Origin: Crambe crambe
Lineage: Eukaryota; Porifera; Demospongiae; Poecilosclerida; Crambeidae
Length of the DNA stretch: 64,000 bases
Assembly: GCA_963924555.1 (NCBI GenBank)
Contig: OZ004593.1
Span: 186,001 to 250,000, forward strand
Direction of reading: 5' to 3'
The notes under the pieces were generated by a model. The model was not told the origin of the DNA. It made no database searches and worked only from the letters and a program-made list of their open reading frames with translations. The position numbers were made by a program, and so were the translations under genes. Numbering within the stretch: position 1 is the stretch's first letter; each line of letters begins with the position of its first letter. Below, one piece after another: positions 25,101 to 34,388 of the stretch.

Positions 25101-25911
25101 GCTAAGGGGGGAGGTGAGGAGAGCGGAGGAGAGGGAGAGGGAGTGGCATATCTCATGTGAGCAGCTGCAGAGCAAAGTGCAAACATTGACCAATGAGAAT
25201 CACCAGCTACGTACAGGACACTTAAACAAGGTGAGACTGCTGTGGAACTTCTAAATAAAGCACACCTTGACTCTTGCTCTGTTTGGAGCACAGATTCAAG
25301 AGCTTCAGGAATTGCACAATTCTCAATTGACTTCACGTGAGGAGCAAGCAAGTGCCCATCGCCTCCAACTCCAGCAAATAACGCAACAAGAGAGAGCACG
25401 ACAAGAAGAACTTTCACGCTGCAGGTGAGGACTAGGCCCCTATTATAAGTTAGATTACCCATTATACTCTCCCTGTCCTGTAGGGCGCAAGTGACTTCTC
25501 TTTCGGCAGAGCTCTCAGCTGAAAGGAAAGTGGGAGAAGAGACCAAAAAAGACCTCGCCATAGTTCGAGCTGAAGCCAGCAGATACCAGGAACAGGTCAG
25601 GGCAGAGAATAGTTGTGAGAGAGAGTCTTTCCCTCTAGAAATGGACGAGCTAACATGCTGTTTCCCTGTAGGTAGCTACTCTTCAGAGAACATTTGCATC
25701 ATTGCAAGATATGGCTCTAGAAGGCACTCCCACAAGCTCTTCAGGGAGTGACACGCTCCTGTTGCCTAGTAACAGTGTTCCTCAAGTGGCCTCACTAACT
25801 ACCACCTCACAATCTTCGCTACCCGAATCCACCAATCATAATCGCCGCTCACCACCACTTCAGTCCCCTGCCTCCCCTATTCCTGCCAAGGGAAACATCA
25901 TCACTGTTTAA
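22129..25911 (+). CDS. Long coiled-coil protein, unidentified
   Basis: Exons 22129-22202, 22260-22308, 22368-22670, 22740-23294, 23359-23632, 23685-23932, 23983-24624, 24712-24957, 25021-25230, 25294-25424, 25484-25595 and 25672-25911. It has a Ser-rich head, then a coiled coil starting AYDRVAILEAQLQKLQEKV, a Ser/Thr/Pro linker (exon 22740), and about 700 residues of almost continuous heptad-type Glu/Lys/Leu/Gln helix, ending in a Ser/Pro tail whose last residues are NIITV. No catalytic domain is visible. Proteins of this shape are commonly centrosomal, ciliary or Golgi scaffolds; no specific orthologue is claimed. The intron at 24958-25020 is a GC-AG intron (AAG|GCAAGT): reading through it meets a stop, so its removal is needed. 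Confidence 0.8.
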
Positions 25912-26197
25912 CAGCTCCCTCCCTCCCTCCCTTAAAACTCAGCAGATGCAGAACTTACAAGTTTAATCATTTCAGTACTTCTTATAATGAACCTAGTTTT
26001 TGTTTATGTATAGAATGACCAGCATTATTTCTTTATAAAAACATTGACAAAGATGTTGTAGTAAAGGTTAAAGACAAAAATGGATTGATATAAGTCTTTA
26101 AAAAGGGTTAAAATGGAAAACAGGTTGAAATAACACAGTAGTGATGATGAAAAGACACATGGGTGATGGTACAGTAGCTAAAAATAATGTTTGACTT

Positions 26198-29100
26198 TCA
26201 AATGTTGGGGGCGCTGGCTGCAGCTTTCAGTGCACTTTTCTGTTGTTGAGGTTTCTTCCTGTATTGGACTCCTGCCACACTAATCATTGACCCAAACCCC
26301 CTGAAAAAAACAAACAAAAACAACCAGTACCTTTTACTCTAAACAATGCTCACTCTTTATAGTCTGAGGCAAGGGACATGTGACTAGCATGTGATCTACC
26401 TGTCCTAGGTGCTCTGAGGGACATGTGACTATCATGTGACCTACCTCTCCTCCTCATTCATGCGTTGCCATTGCTCCCACTCCTTGTCAGCCCCTTCCTC
26501 TATCCCTAATTCCTCCAGACCTTCGTACCCGGCCAGTTCCAATCCAGCTCTGGCCAGTTCCAGCCCCGCCCTCTCCAACTCCCTCATGTGCTGTTGGTTG
26601 AACTCCTCATCCGTCAGTTCCTCTTCAGAATCCGAGCACTCGCCACTTTCCTCCCTCTGTCTCTGCCCCTCCCTCTCCAGGGGGGTATTAGGGGTACTGG
26701 GGGAGGACGGAAAGGGAGGGAGGGCTGTGGAACGACCCGTTGTTAGGTCATCATCGTCATCATCAGAGAATAAGGAGGGACATGGTGTCGTCTCACAATT
26801 AGTAATAGTTCCACTTTCCTCCTCCTCCTCATTGTAATTGGCAGTCACTTCAAAGGAGTGGGTGTGGTTATGACGGGTGTGGTCTTGTGGACTAGGAGTG
26901 AGGTGATCGTACTCGCCACTGTACGAGGAAGAGATGCTTCTGTTGTCATCCATCGAGCTGTCCAGGGAAGAGGCACGCATTGGATGGTTACGGGGACGCA
27001 CTGGACTCTCCTCCATTAGGGTGTCATGTGACCAGCCAGAGAGGCGAAATGGAGGACCAGACGGGGGGAGGGTGCCAAAGCCTGTAGACTGTCCCATCCA
27101 AGAGGGAGACACATCTGCCATGACAAGGAGTGGATCTGGTACAAAACTATCTGATGTCAATCTCGTAGGTGATCCCAACTCCAGCTGTGGGCGTCGCCTC
27201 TGTCCCCTTCCACTCCACGTACCCATCTTATTTTGCAGAGCCCGAGGGCGACTCTCCAGCCCACACCCATAATCAACATACTCCGGATTGACTTCACGCT
27301 CCAAGTTACTGGCACGTGACACGGTGTGATTCCTCTCTCTCCCCTTCTTGGGAGGGGTGTGGCTTTCTTGTTTCTTTCTTCGCTTTTCTTGTTTCAAAAG
27401 CCGCTGGATATCTTTGAGATGGAGTTCAGCAGAATTCAAGGAGGTGCGGTCACCTAATTGCTGGAATATTCTCACCAGCTAAACACAACAAGAACAAAAA
27501 CAACAAATTGTAATGATGATGATATTCATTACGTTGGACAAAAGCGAGATTATTCACAGAGTAACATGAGCCCCTTAGTCAATTCCCATTGACCTGTACA
27601 CACATTCTTCACCACATTCCTCAACACATAGCTAACTCCAAGTCCTTTGAACACTAGCAACAACCCATGATTTTTTTGATGGAATTAGATTCTTGCATAC
27701 ACTCAGTTGCTATGCATATTTCACTGTTGCTATGTGTTGGAATCTTTTTGAGAGAATATCCACTTACATTGACGTAGTACTCGTGAGCTTTTGTGATTTG
27801 TCCGGTCTCCAAATAAAGTCTTGCCAAAGCAGTAAAACCTTTGACCTGCTTCTTCAATTCTCCACTCTGAACCACCATTCCCAAATACTGCAAACATATT
27901 CAATTCAGACGTTGCCGTGATAGGACATCCATAAGGTGTGGGGCATTGGTGTGATTGCTACTGGGGCTACCCCTATCATTAAGAGGTGATTACTACTCAC
28001 CAAGGGGGGGCTGCCCCTATCATTAAGAGGTGTGACTACTACTCACCAAGGTATAACTTGCGATGGCATCATTCAATTGGTTGTTGAGTTCGTGGGTGAT
28101 GCCCAAGTTCATGTGCATCAGCTCCTCCATATGCTTATCTCCTACACTCTCAGCCATTTCAAGATTCTACACCACCAAAAAAGATAAGGGGTCATTCCTC
28201 TAATTAGATACCCAATTAAACTCACCATCAGGTAATGCTCCAATGCTTCATCCAGGTTCCCCTTTGCCCTGAAGCAGTTGCCAAGGTTACAGAGGGTGCA
28301 GGATTCTGAATACATGTCACCAACGGCTCTCACTATCTCCAGCCTCTGCATAACAGACCAATCATTCACTGAGCATGCTCAGACCGGCAAAAAGTTGCTC
28401 ACTTTTTGGTGATAGAAGATAGCCTCAGGATAGTCCCTTAAAAGCTCATAGCAACTACCAATATTGCCATAGGCACGACCTTGCTTCTCTCTACAATAAA
28501 AGAAAAAGCATTACGAGGTAGCCCCTCCTAATTAGTCATAAAATATTGTCCTAACTAGTCATAAAACATTATGAGGTAACCCCTCCTAATTAGTCATAAA
28601 TTGCTACTCACAAGTCTCCATGTGCTTGAATTACTTGCAGATGCTGCTTGAAGAAGATGATGGCTCTGCGTAGACAAGTGGTGAGGATAGCAATGGCTCC
28701 TTCCTGCTCTCCCCTCTCCATGGCTGCCTGGTAGTTCTTAAGGGCCAGTGACTTGGAGAGAAGGCCGAGGTTGCTACAGGCTGACTGGACCCCCCACTCC
28801 TCCCCTAGGTTCCGGCAGTTCTTCAGGTACTGGAGAAAACATCGTCCGGCCAGTTTGAGGAGGCCCATCTTCATGTATGCTATTCCGAGATTGCACTCTG
28901 CTTTAGTCATACCCTTAAAATCATTCAGGACTCGGCAATGGGCTAGATGATGCAAGTAACAAATGGAGGCCTTTTTATAGTGACCAACAGCTATCTCAGC
29001 ATATCCTAGATGTTCCCAGAGGAGCAGCTGAAGACGAGGGTACTGTTGCACGCGCATCAGAATAGCCTCCAGGACAGGAATGGCTTCTTCATACTCTCCT

Positions 29101-30029
29101 CTCTTCATTTGCTGGTCGACTTTAACAATCCGCCTCTTCACCTCTGCTTCTAATCCTTCCATCTTCCTCAAGATACTGGCCAAAGGGGTTAAGGGTTTGC
29201 ACTTCTTCCTTGGTAGATGTTGAGCTCCAGAACGGAATGGAACTCTCCTGGAATGGTATGGAGCTCTTCCTGAGTGGTACACAGAATGGTATGGAGTTGA
29301 CTCAAAATGGTGTGGAATAGAACCAGAATGGTACTCAGAATGGTGTGGCGCTGAACCAGGGTGGAATGGAGTGGATCCAGAATGGAGCTGAGTTGACCCA
29401 GTAACATTCAATACTTCAGTAGATCTGGAATGGATTTGAGCTGATCTGGAATGGAATTGAGCTGACTGGTACTGAAGTTGATTGGTAACAAGAGGATGGT
29501 GCTGAGGTCTGAGCGTCACACGCTCCTTGGGAGTTTTTGTATGGAGGAGAGATCCAGAGGGTGTTGGGTGATGGTGGGCTGGGGTATGTCGTGTGAGGGT
29601 ACTGGTTGCCGAGTGGTCTAATCTTGAGTAGATGTCGTAGTTGAAGATGGGATGGTGGTAATTATCAATGGTGGAGTACTGACGTCTGTTACTACATCCA
29701 CTACTCACCATCTCTTCTTCTTCTTCCCCGTAGGTGGAAGTGGAGAGGCAGGGCCTGGTCCTCCCCTGGCCCTGGACTGAACATAAATTGCTGGAGCTGC
29801 TCATGTAACCAGAGGAGTATCCTGCACGGGGCGTCTGCTGGGGGGTGTGACTGCCCTGCAGCGTTGGGTCAATGGGGAGGACATCAGAGTAAGTGAATGC
29901 TTGGGGACATCTGTGACGAGGGGGAGAAGCCAATGGTGCTGGCAGAAGAGGAGGAGGAGGTGGTGGAGGAGATGGCTCATCAGTCTCGAGAGGAGCTGGC
30001 TCTATCCTCATCTCTGACATTGAAGCCAT
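26198..30029 (-). CDS. TPR-repeat protein (LGN/TTC24/TTC28-like repeats) with acidic low-complexity tail
   Basis: Exons 30029-28612, 28490-28403, 28345-28226, 28166-28047, 27887-27768, 27478-26445 and 26300-26198. The N-terminus is Pro-rich ([12 protein letters not shown]), followed by a His/Ser-rich region encoded by minisatellite-like DNA (about 29200-29480: HSGSTPFHPGS, YHSGSIPHHF). The centre holds about eight TPRs, for example AECNLGIAYMKMGLLKLAGR, RAYGNIGSCYELLRDYPEAI, TLCNLGNCFRAKGNLDEALEHY and GFTALARLYLETGQITKAHEYY, of the 40-residue LGN type. The C-terminus is disordered with Asp/Glu runs. No GoLoco motif was seen, which argues against a true GPSM2 orthologue. Such TPR arrays scaffold protein complexes. 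Confidence 0.8.
26347..26445 (-). repeat. Duplicated 5' splice site, last intron of the TPR gene
   Basis: On the minus strand, GAGAG|GTAGGTCACATGATAGTCACATGTCCCT at the exon end is followed 45 bases on by GACAG|GTAGATCACATGCTAGTCACATGTCCCT. Both the exon tail and the donor are copied. The first donor keeps the frame into the last exon. Confidence 0.8.
27965..28050 (-). repeat. Duplicated 5' splice site in the TPR gene
   Basis: The exon end CTTG|GTGAGTAGTAGTCACACCTC (donor at 28046) is repeated 46 bases downstream as CTTG|GTGAGTAGTAATCACCTC (donor at 28000), including the following TTAATGATAGGGG. Use of the second donor would shift the frame. Confidence 0.85.
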
Positions 30030-30476
30030 TCAGCTGCAATTCCTAGCAATGACCAATTTTGCACAAAAATTCACTCTTGCAAGCGCTTTCCGCTGCGGAT
30101 CTAGGACTCGACTATTTGGCGGGAGACTGCAGGACTTTATGGTGGCGGAGAGTGCCTGTGAATTCACTTGGTGATGTTTGGTTGAGTGAAGAGCTGGAAT
30201 TTCTCCTTTGTGACTTCAATGCACACATCATGAATACATTTCCACATGAGAAAATTGGAGATTCACAGTTGCACCGCGGCATAGTTGGCTTGCAATAGCG
30301 TCGACTGACCTTCCGAAAGTTTTCCAGAGAGCTAGAGCTAGAGCTGAACTGCGATGGCCCGGCGCCCTTGGCATAGCCGACCCTTTACCATTTGCTTTCA
30401 TTCCTCTATTTATCCGAAAAAAAAGAAAAACTAGATCACAATTTAATATTTCCAGATTTAAAAAAAATGATTGCTG
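30030..30476. promoter_or_regulatory. Divergent promoter region, TPR gene (-) / TMCO1 (+)
   Basis: 447 bases between start codons. It contains GGCATAGCCGACCCTTTACC at 30370-30389, matching 19 of 20 bases of the motif at 9530-9549 upstream of DAXX, about 90 bases before the TMCO1 ATG. An 80-codon open frame at 30059-30298 has no recognisable features. Confidence 0.55.
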
Positions 30477-31570
30477 ATACCCTGCTCATCCTCTTCATCT
30501 CCCTTTTCACTGCCTTTCTCTCTGAAGGTCAGGCTTAGCTATAGTTATATGCTTACTGCTTATCATCAATTCCTTACTCACTCCTGCACTGCACATGTCA
30601 TGTGACTGCCGGGCCCCCAGGCATCCTTTATGTACTGGTGTATAGGACTGATGACTACAAGAGATTGAAGGCTACTGTAGACAAACAGAGCAAGAAATGT
30701 GAGGCGAATGGACTTCTGACTAAGTCGTGATTTCATTACTAGCTATGTTTGCTGTTCCAGTGGAGCGAATGAAGGAGCAGTTAGGTGAAGCCAAGGCTGC
30801 AGGCGGGAAGAAAAAACTGGATAAGCAGGAGGAGCAGTTACGGAATAACAGTCGAGACTTGAACATGGTCAAAATGAAGTCGGTTCTTGTGATTGGCTTC
30901 ACTTTCACTGCTCTCCTTGGCATGTTCAACACCATGTGAGTCTCTGACTCTCTTCCTCCCACCCCTTCTCCCTCTCATGTTTGTTCTTCCTCCCACCCCT
31001 TCTCCCTCTCATCTCCGTTCTTCCTCCCACCTCTTCTCTCTCCCTCTTATGTCCGTTCTTCCTCCCACCCCCTTCTCCCTCTCATGTTTGTTCTTCCTCC
31101 CCACCTTCTCGTTAAAGGTTTGATGGGCGTGTGGTGGCAAAGCTTCCCTTTCAGCCCTTTTCACTGATCCGTGGTCTCTCTCATCGTAACCTGATGGGAG
31201 AGGACTTTACCGACTGCTCTTTCATCTTCCTCTACATTCTCTGCACCATGTCCATCAGAGAGGTCAGTCTTTATCCACACACCATGTCCATCAGAGAGGT
31301 CAGTCTTTCATATCCATTAGAGAGGTCAGTCTATACAGCAAGCAAGTAAAAGGTGTCTCTTAGGAAATACTTTATGGCATGTTATGTACCAACTTACCAT
31401 ATTTGATTTTTCCCACATTTTTTAGAAGAGGAGGTATAGTTATAATAGAACGAGGTTAGTGAATGATTATTATTTTTTTGCAGAGTGTTCAGAAGGTTCT
31501 TGGCTTCAATCCCTCTCGAAGTGCCAGTAAAGTCAGCTCAGGGTTCATGTCTCCTCCAACCTCAAAGTAG
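30477..31570 (+). CDS. TMCO1: TMCO1, ER calcium-load-activated channel / translocon-associated protein
   Basis: Five exons: 30477-30527, 30621-30698, 30761-30935, 31118-31262 and 31494-31570. The product is collinear with human TMCO1: MIADTLLILFISLFTAFLSEG as the first membrane segment, LVYRTDDYKRLKA, a charged coiled coil, KMKSVLVIGFTFTALLGMFN as the second segment, then FDGRVVAKLPFQP, GLSHRNLMGED, TDCSFIFLYILCTMSIRE and a Ser-rich tail ending in PPTSK. It is an Oxa1-superfamily ER protein. The junction T|TG restoring KKLERMKE confirms intron 2. The coding end of exon 4 and its donor are duplicated downstream. Confidence 0.96.
30944..31105 (+). repeat. Pyrimidine-rich minisatellite in TMCO1 intron 3
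   Basis: About four copies of a 42-46 base unit, GTTCTTCCTCCCACCCCTTCTCCCTCTCATGT, filling most of the intron up to the acceptor region. Confidence 0.9.
31246..31330 (+). repeat. Triplicated 5' splice site at TMCO1 exon 4
   Basis: ACCATGTCCATCAGAGAG|GTCAGTCTTT (donor 31263) is repeated exactly at 31281-31308 (donor 31299) and in shorter form ATCCATTAGAGAG|GTCAGTCT (donor 31325). The second donor lies 36 bases on, in frame, and would add 12 residues. Confidence 0.9.
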
Positions 31571-31785
31571 CCTATAATTTATTATGAATCATGTACGTGT
31601 GAATCACTTCAACCATGCATCTTAATATTATGGGCTAACTGACATACAAACAGGTTAGACATGATTGCCACCATTTTAGAGGTTCATTACAATTATTATA
31701 ATTATGTGGATAATGGATGTATGAATGTTATGATGGTTATTGAGCTGTGCAGATGATGATGGTCCATTGGCTGGTTGGGGATTAA

Positions 31786-32769
31786 TTACAGCAAATCTTC
31801 GTAATGTGAAAGGGCTTGGATGATACTGGAATCTTTCTTTGCTCCAACCAAAAACTCTTCCAAACTGATTCGTCCATCTTTATCCTACAGCCAAAAAGAT
31901 CTCCAAATGATCAATTTTAAGAGAAAGTGACCTTTAGCCAATGCTTACCAGGTCCATATCTTCAAACATGCTGTCCACTCTTTTTTGAGGTGTATCTTCC
32001 TCCTCAGGAAAGGTGACCATGTGACCCACCATCTTGTAGATAGAATTGACCACACCTTCCATTTCTTCACGGTTGATGTAGCCATCGTGATCGGTATCAC
32101 ACAATTGAAAGGACCCTAACGATATACATGGCAATAACAGTGGAACAAAGTAATGGAGACACTTGGCTTGGAACCCCAGCCTTTTTGTCCTCTTTCGTAG
32201 GTTAGATTATATACAATGATGCCTTTTAGATTGGCCTTTGTTGAGAAGGTTTTGGAGTAGTGGAGAGATTACAATAAATAAAGGACCATTGACTTACAAT
32301 GAAGTTTCTCCTCCAGTGAACCTCTGGCTGTGACTGAAAGAGCCACCACAAACTCTTTGAACTCTATCAGTCCATTCTGGTTCATATCAAAAGTATTAAA
32401 TATCTGCAAAGCAAAGTGAGCTGGATTGCCAAATGGAAAGAATTGCTGGTAGATCTTGCAGAATTCCTGTGTGGTGGTTGATGAGGTGAGAGGTAGGTAA
32501 CTAGGTTCTTTAATAATCATATTTACCTCTTTGTTCAATGTCCCCGAGGGACAATCATTAAGGAAACCTACAAAGGAGAATATTATTTGACCTTATAAAA
32601 AGGTGCTTTGTATGTAGCATCCATACCATGTGTTCAATTCTTTAGGAGAAACTGTTTAAACAAAATGTGATCAGAATTGGATTACATCAATACTTGTTGA
32701 CTTACAATGGGTCAGTTGTGTTAATTCCTCGATTTCTCTAGCGCTCAGTTTGGAGTTTCTTTTTCCCAT
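31786..32769 (-). CDS. Neuronal calcium sensor family protein (NCS1/hippocalcin-like)
   Basis: Myristoylated-type start MGKRNSKLS, then [44 protein letters not shown] and EF-hands at [26 protein letters not shown] and [11 protein letters not shown]; the first EF-hand is degenerate (DCPSG), as throughout the family. It ends [13 protein letters not shown], as NCS1 ends SIVQALSLYDGLV. Exons start at 32769, 32651, 32567, with later exons down to 31786. NCS proteins are membrane-switch calcium sensors. The intron at 32621-32568 has no GT donor in frame: the protein only continues if the exon ends at 32622 before GATGCT. Orthology to NCS1 rather than hippocalcin or recoverin relatives is likely but unproven. 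Confidence 0.9.
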
Positions 32770-33024
32770 TGCAGGTTTGAAGTGGGTGGGGCTGAAGGGC
32801 ATGATATAAATTGCGCATGCGCAGCAGGTAAGCTTAACACACTGGTACGACAAAGCCTGGGGAGTGATCAAAGGTCACTAGTGCTAGCGAGAAGTTTCTA
32901 TTGAATCAACAGGTACTCGAGTGATTAATAAGCCGATTAAATACCTTATTATTTGCGTGCTTTTTTGACATTGAAAAACACGGATCCACAGGTGATCGGT
33001 CGTGTAGAAGAAGCAGCTGCAATC

Positions 33025-34152
33025 ATGTCGAACAATAGCACCGTGGATCGCAGGTCTCCTTCCTCCTCCATTGACGGCTCTCCCTGTTCATCCCCTTCAG
33101 TCAAATCAAAAATGATGCCCTTTCAGAACAGTGGTGGTTACACACCCCTTGGCTTTGCTCCCATCAATGTTGACAAAGAGGACCACGTAGCTGTATCCAC
33201 CAACTCCTCACTCTGTCCAGCTTTCTTGAATTGCAGGACACAAAAAAGGATTGTGAATCGAGACAACGGACGTCCCAACATTGAACGGTATGGCATAGCC
33301 AGGAACTCTCTGGGATTCATCACCGATAGCTTCACCACCATCATTAACAGTAGGTGGTATGTCATCATCCTTTTCTTTGCCATCTCTTACATACTCTCGT
33401 GGTTGTTTTTCGGGGGTTTGTGGATACTGGTGGCCAACCATCAGAATAATGGCAATCACACGTGTGTTCATGGAGTAGATGACTTCACAGGAGCTCTTCT
33501 CCTGTCTGTAGAAACACAGGTAACCATTGGTTTCGGCAACAATTACATCGAAGATGACTGTCCATGGGGACTTATCGTGGTGATGATTCAATGTCTTGTA
33601 GGGCTGATGTTAGATGGGATTCTTCTCGGTCTCTTGTTCACTAAAATCACACGTCCCCGGAGCAGACGAAAGACCATTTTGTTCAGTGAGAAAGCCGTTA
33701 TATTTGAGGAGGAAGGAAAGCGATATTTGGAATTCAGGGTTGGTAATCTCCGCACATCACAGATTGCCGAGGCTCACATCAGGCTGGTTTTGTACTGGTA
33801 CCGCCAAGTGGATGGAGAATATGAATTCCGACAGCACGATCTAAATTGTGGCTATGACACAGGAATCGATCGGGTAATGCTTTTAACCCCCGTCATTGTG
33901 AGGCATGAAATTGATAAAAATAGTCCTCTATGGGACATCCCCCCCGATACATTGAGTGAAGAGGACTTGGAACTGGTCGTAGTGCTAGAGGGGATAGTTG
34001 AGGCCACGTCACTGACTGTTCAGGCGTTGTGGTCCTACACAGCAGAAGAGATTGTGTTAGGAGAGAAGCTTCGTTCGATTGTCTCTCGGGTCAACGGACA
34101 ATGGATTGTGGATTTTAGAAGGTTTGATGAAATTATCATTAAAACTACATAA
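33025..34152 (+). CDS. Inward-rectifier potassium channel (Kir), intronless
   Basis: One uninterrupted exon. Two membrane helices (WYVIILFFAISYILSWLFFG and LIVVMIQCLVGLMLDGILLG) flank the pore helix and filter ETQVTIGFGNNY. The cytoplasmic domain is canonical: KITRPRSRRKTILFS (PIP2-binding basic stretch), RVGNLRTSQIAEAH, LLTPVIVRHEID, VVVLEGIVEAT. Residues linked to strong rectification in Kir2.1 have acidic counterparts (LDGI in the second helix, AEAH and LEGIVE in the cytoplasmic domain). The filter reads GFG instead of the usual GYG. ATG 33025 is preferred because an acceptor-like CCACAG|GTGATC at about 32991 suggests a leader intron; an in-frame ATG at 32953 would add 24 residues. Kir channels (AmqKir) are known from Amphimedon, and this may be one of them. 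Confidence 0.93.
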   Translation: MSNNSTVDRRSPSSSIDGSPCSSPSVKSKMMPFQNSGGYTPLGFAPINVDKEDHVAVSTNSSLCPAFLNCRTQKRIVNRDNGRPNIERYGIARNSLGFITDSFTTIINSRWYVIILFFAISYILSWLFFGGLWILVANHQNNGNHTCVHGVDDFTGALLLSVETQVTIGFGNNYIEDDCPWGLIVVMIQCLVGLMLDGILLGLLFTKITRPRSRRKTILFSEKAVIFEEEGKRYLEFRVGNLRTSQIAEAHIRLVLYWYRQVDGEYEFRQHDLNCGYDTGIDRVMLLTPVIVRHEIDKNSPLWDIPPDTLSEEDLELVVVLEGIVEATSLTVQALWSYTAEEIVLGEKLRSIVSRVNGQWIVDFRRFDEIIIKTT

Positions 34153-34388
34153 CTTTGTTTTGTAATGCTTAGCATCATTTCCTATTGTTAGTTCGTTTTG
34201 TACTTAACATGAAGTATTTTGTACTTAACATACAAAAATGAAGTGATATACATAATACCAGTGAATGAGTGAATGAGTGAGGGAGTGAGTGAGTGCAATG
34301 GGTGATGAGCACACATGCATGAATCAGCAGCGTCAGTTAAGAGTAGTGGATTGATTGACAGGGAGAAATAATGCCAAAGTTTGTTGAT

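Noticed and set aside
30059-30298. Open frame of 79 residues between the TPR gene and TMCO1
   Set aside because: It sits in the divergent promoter region and has no recognisable features or intron signals.
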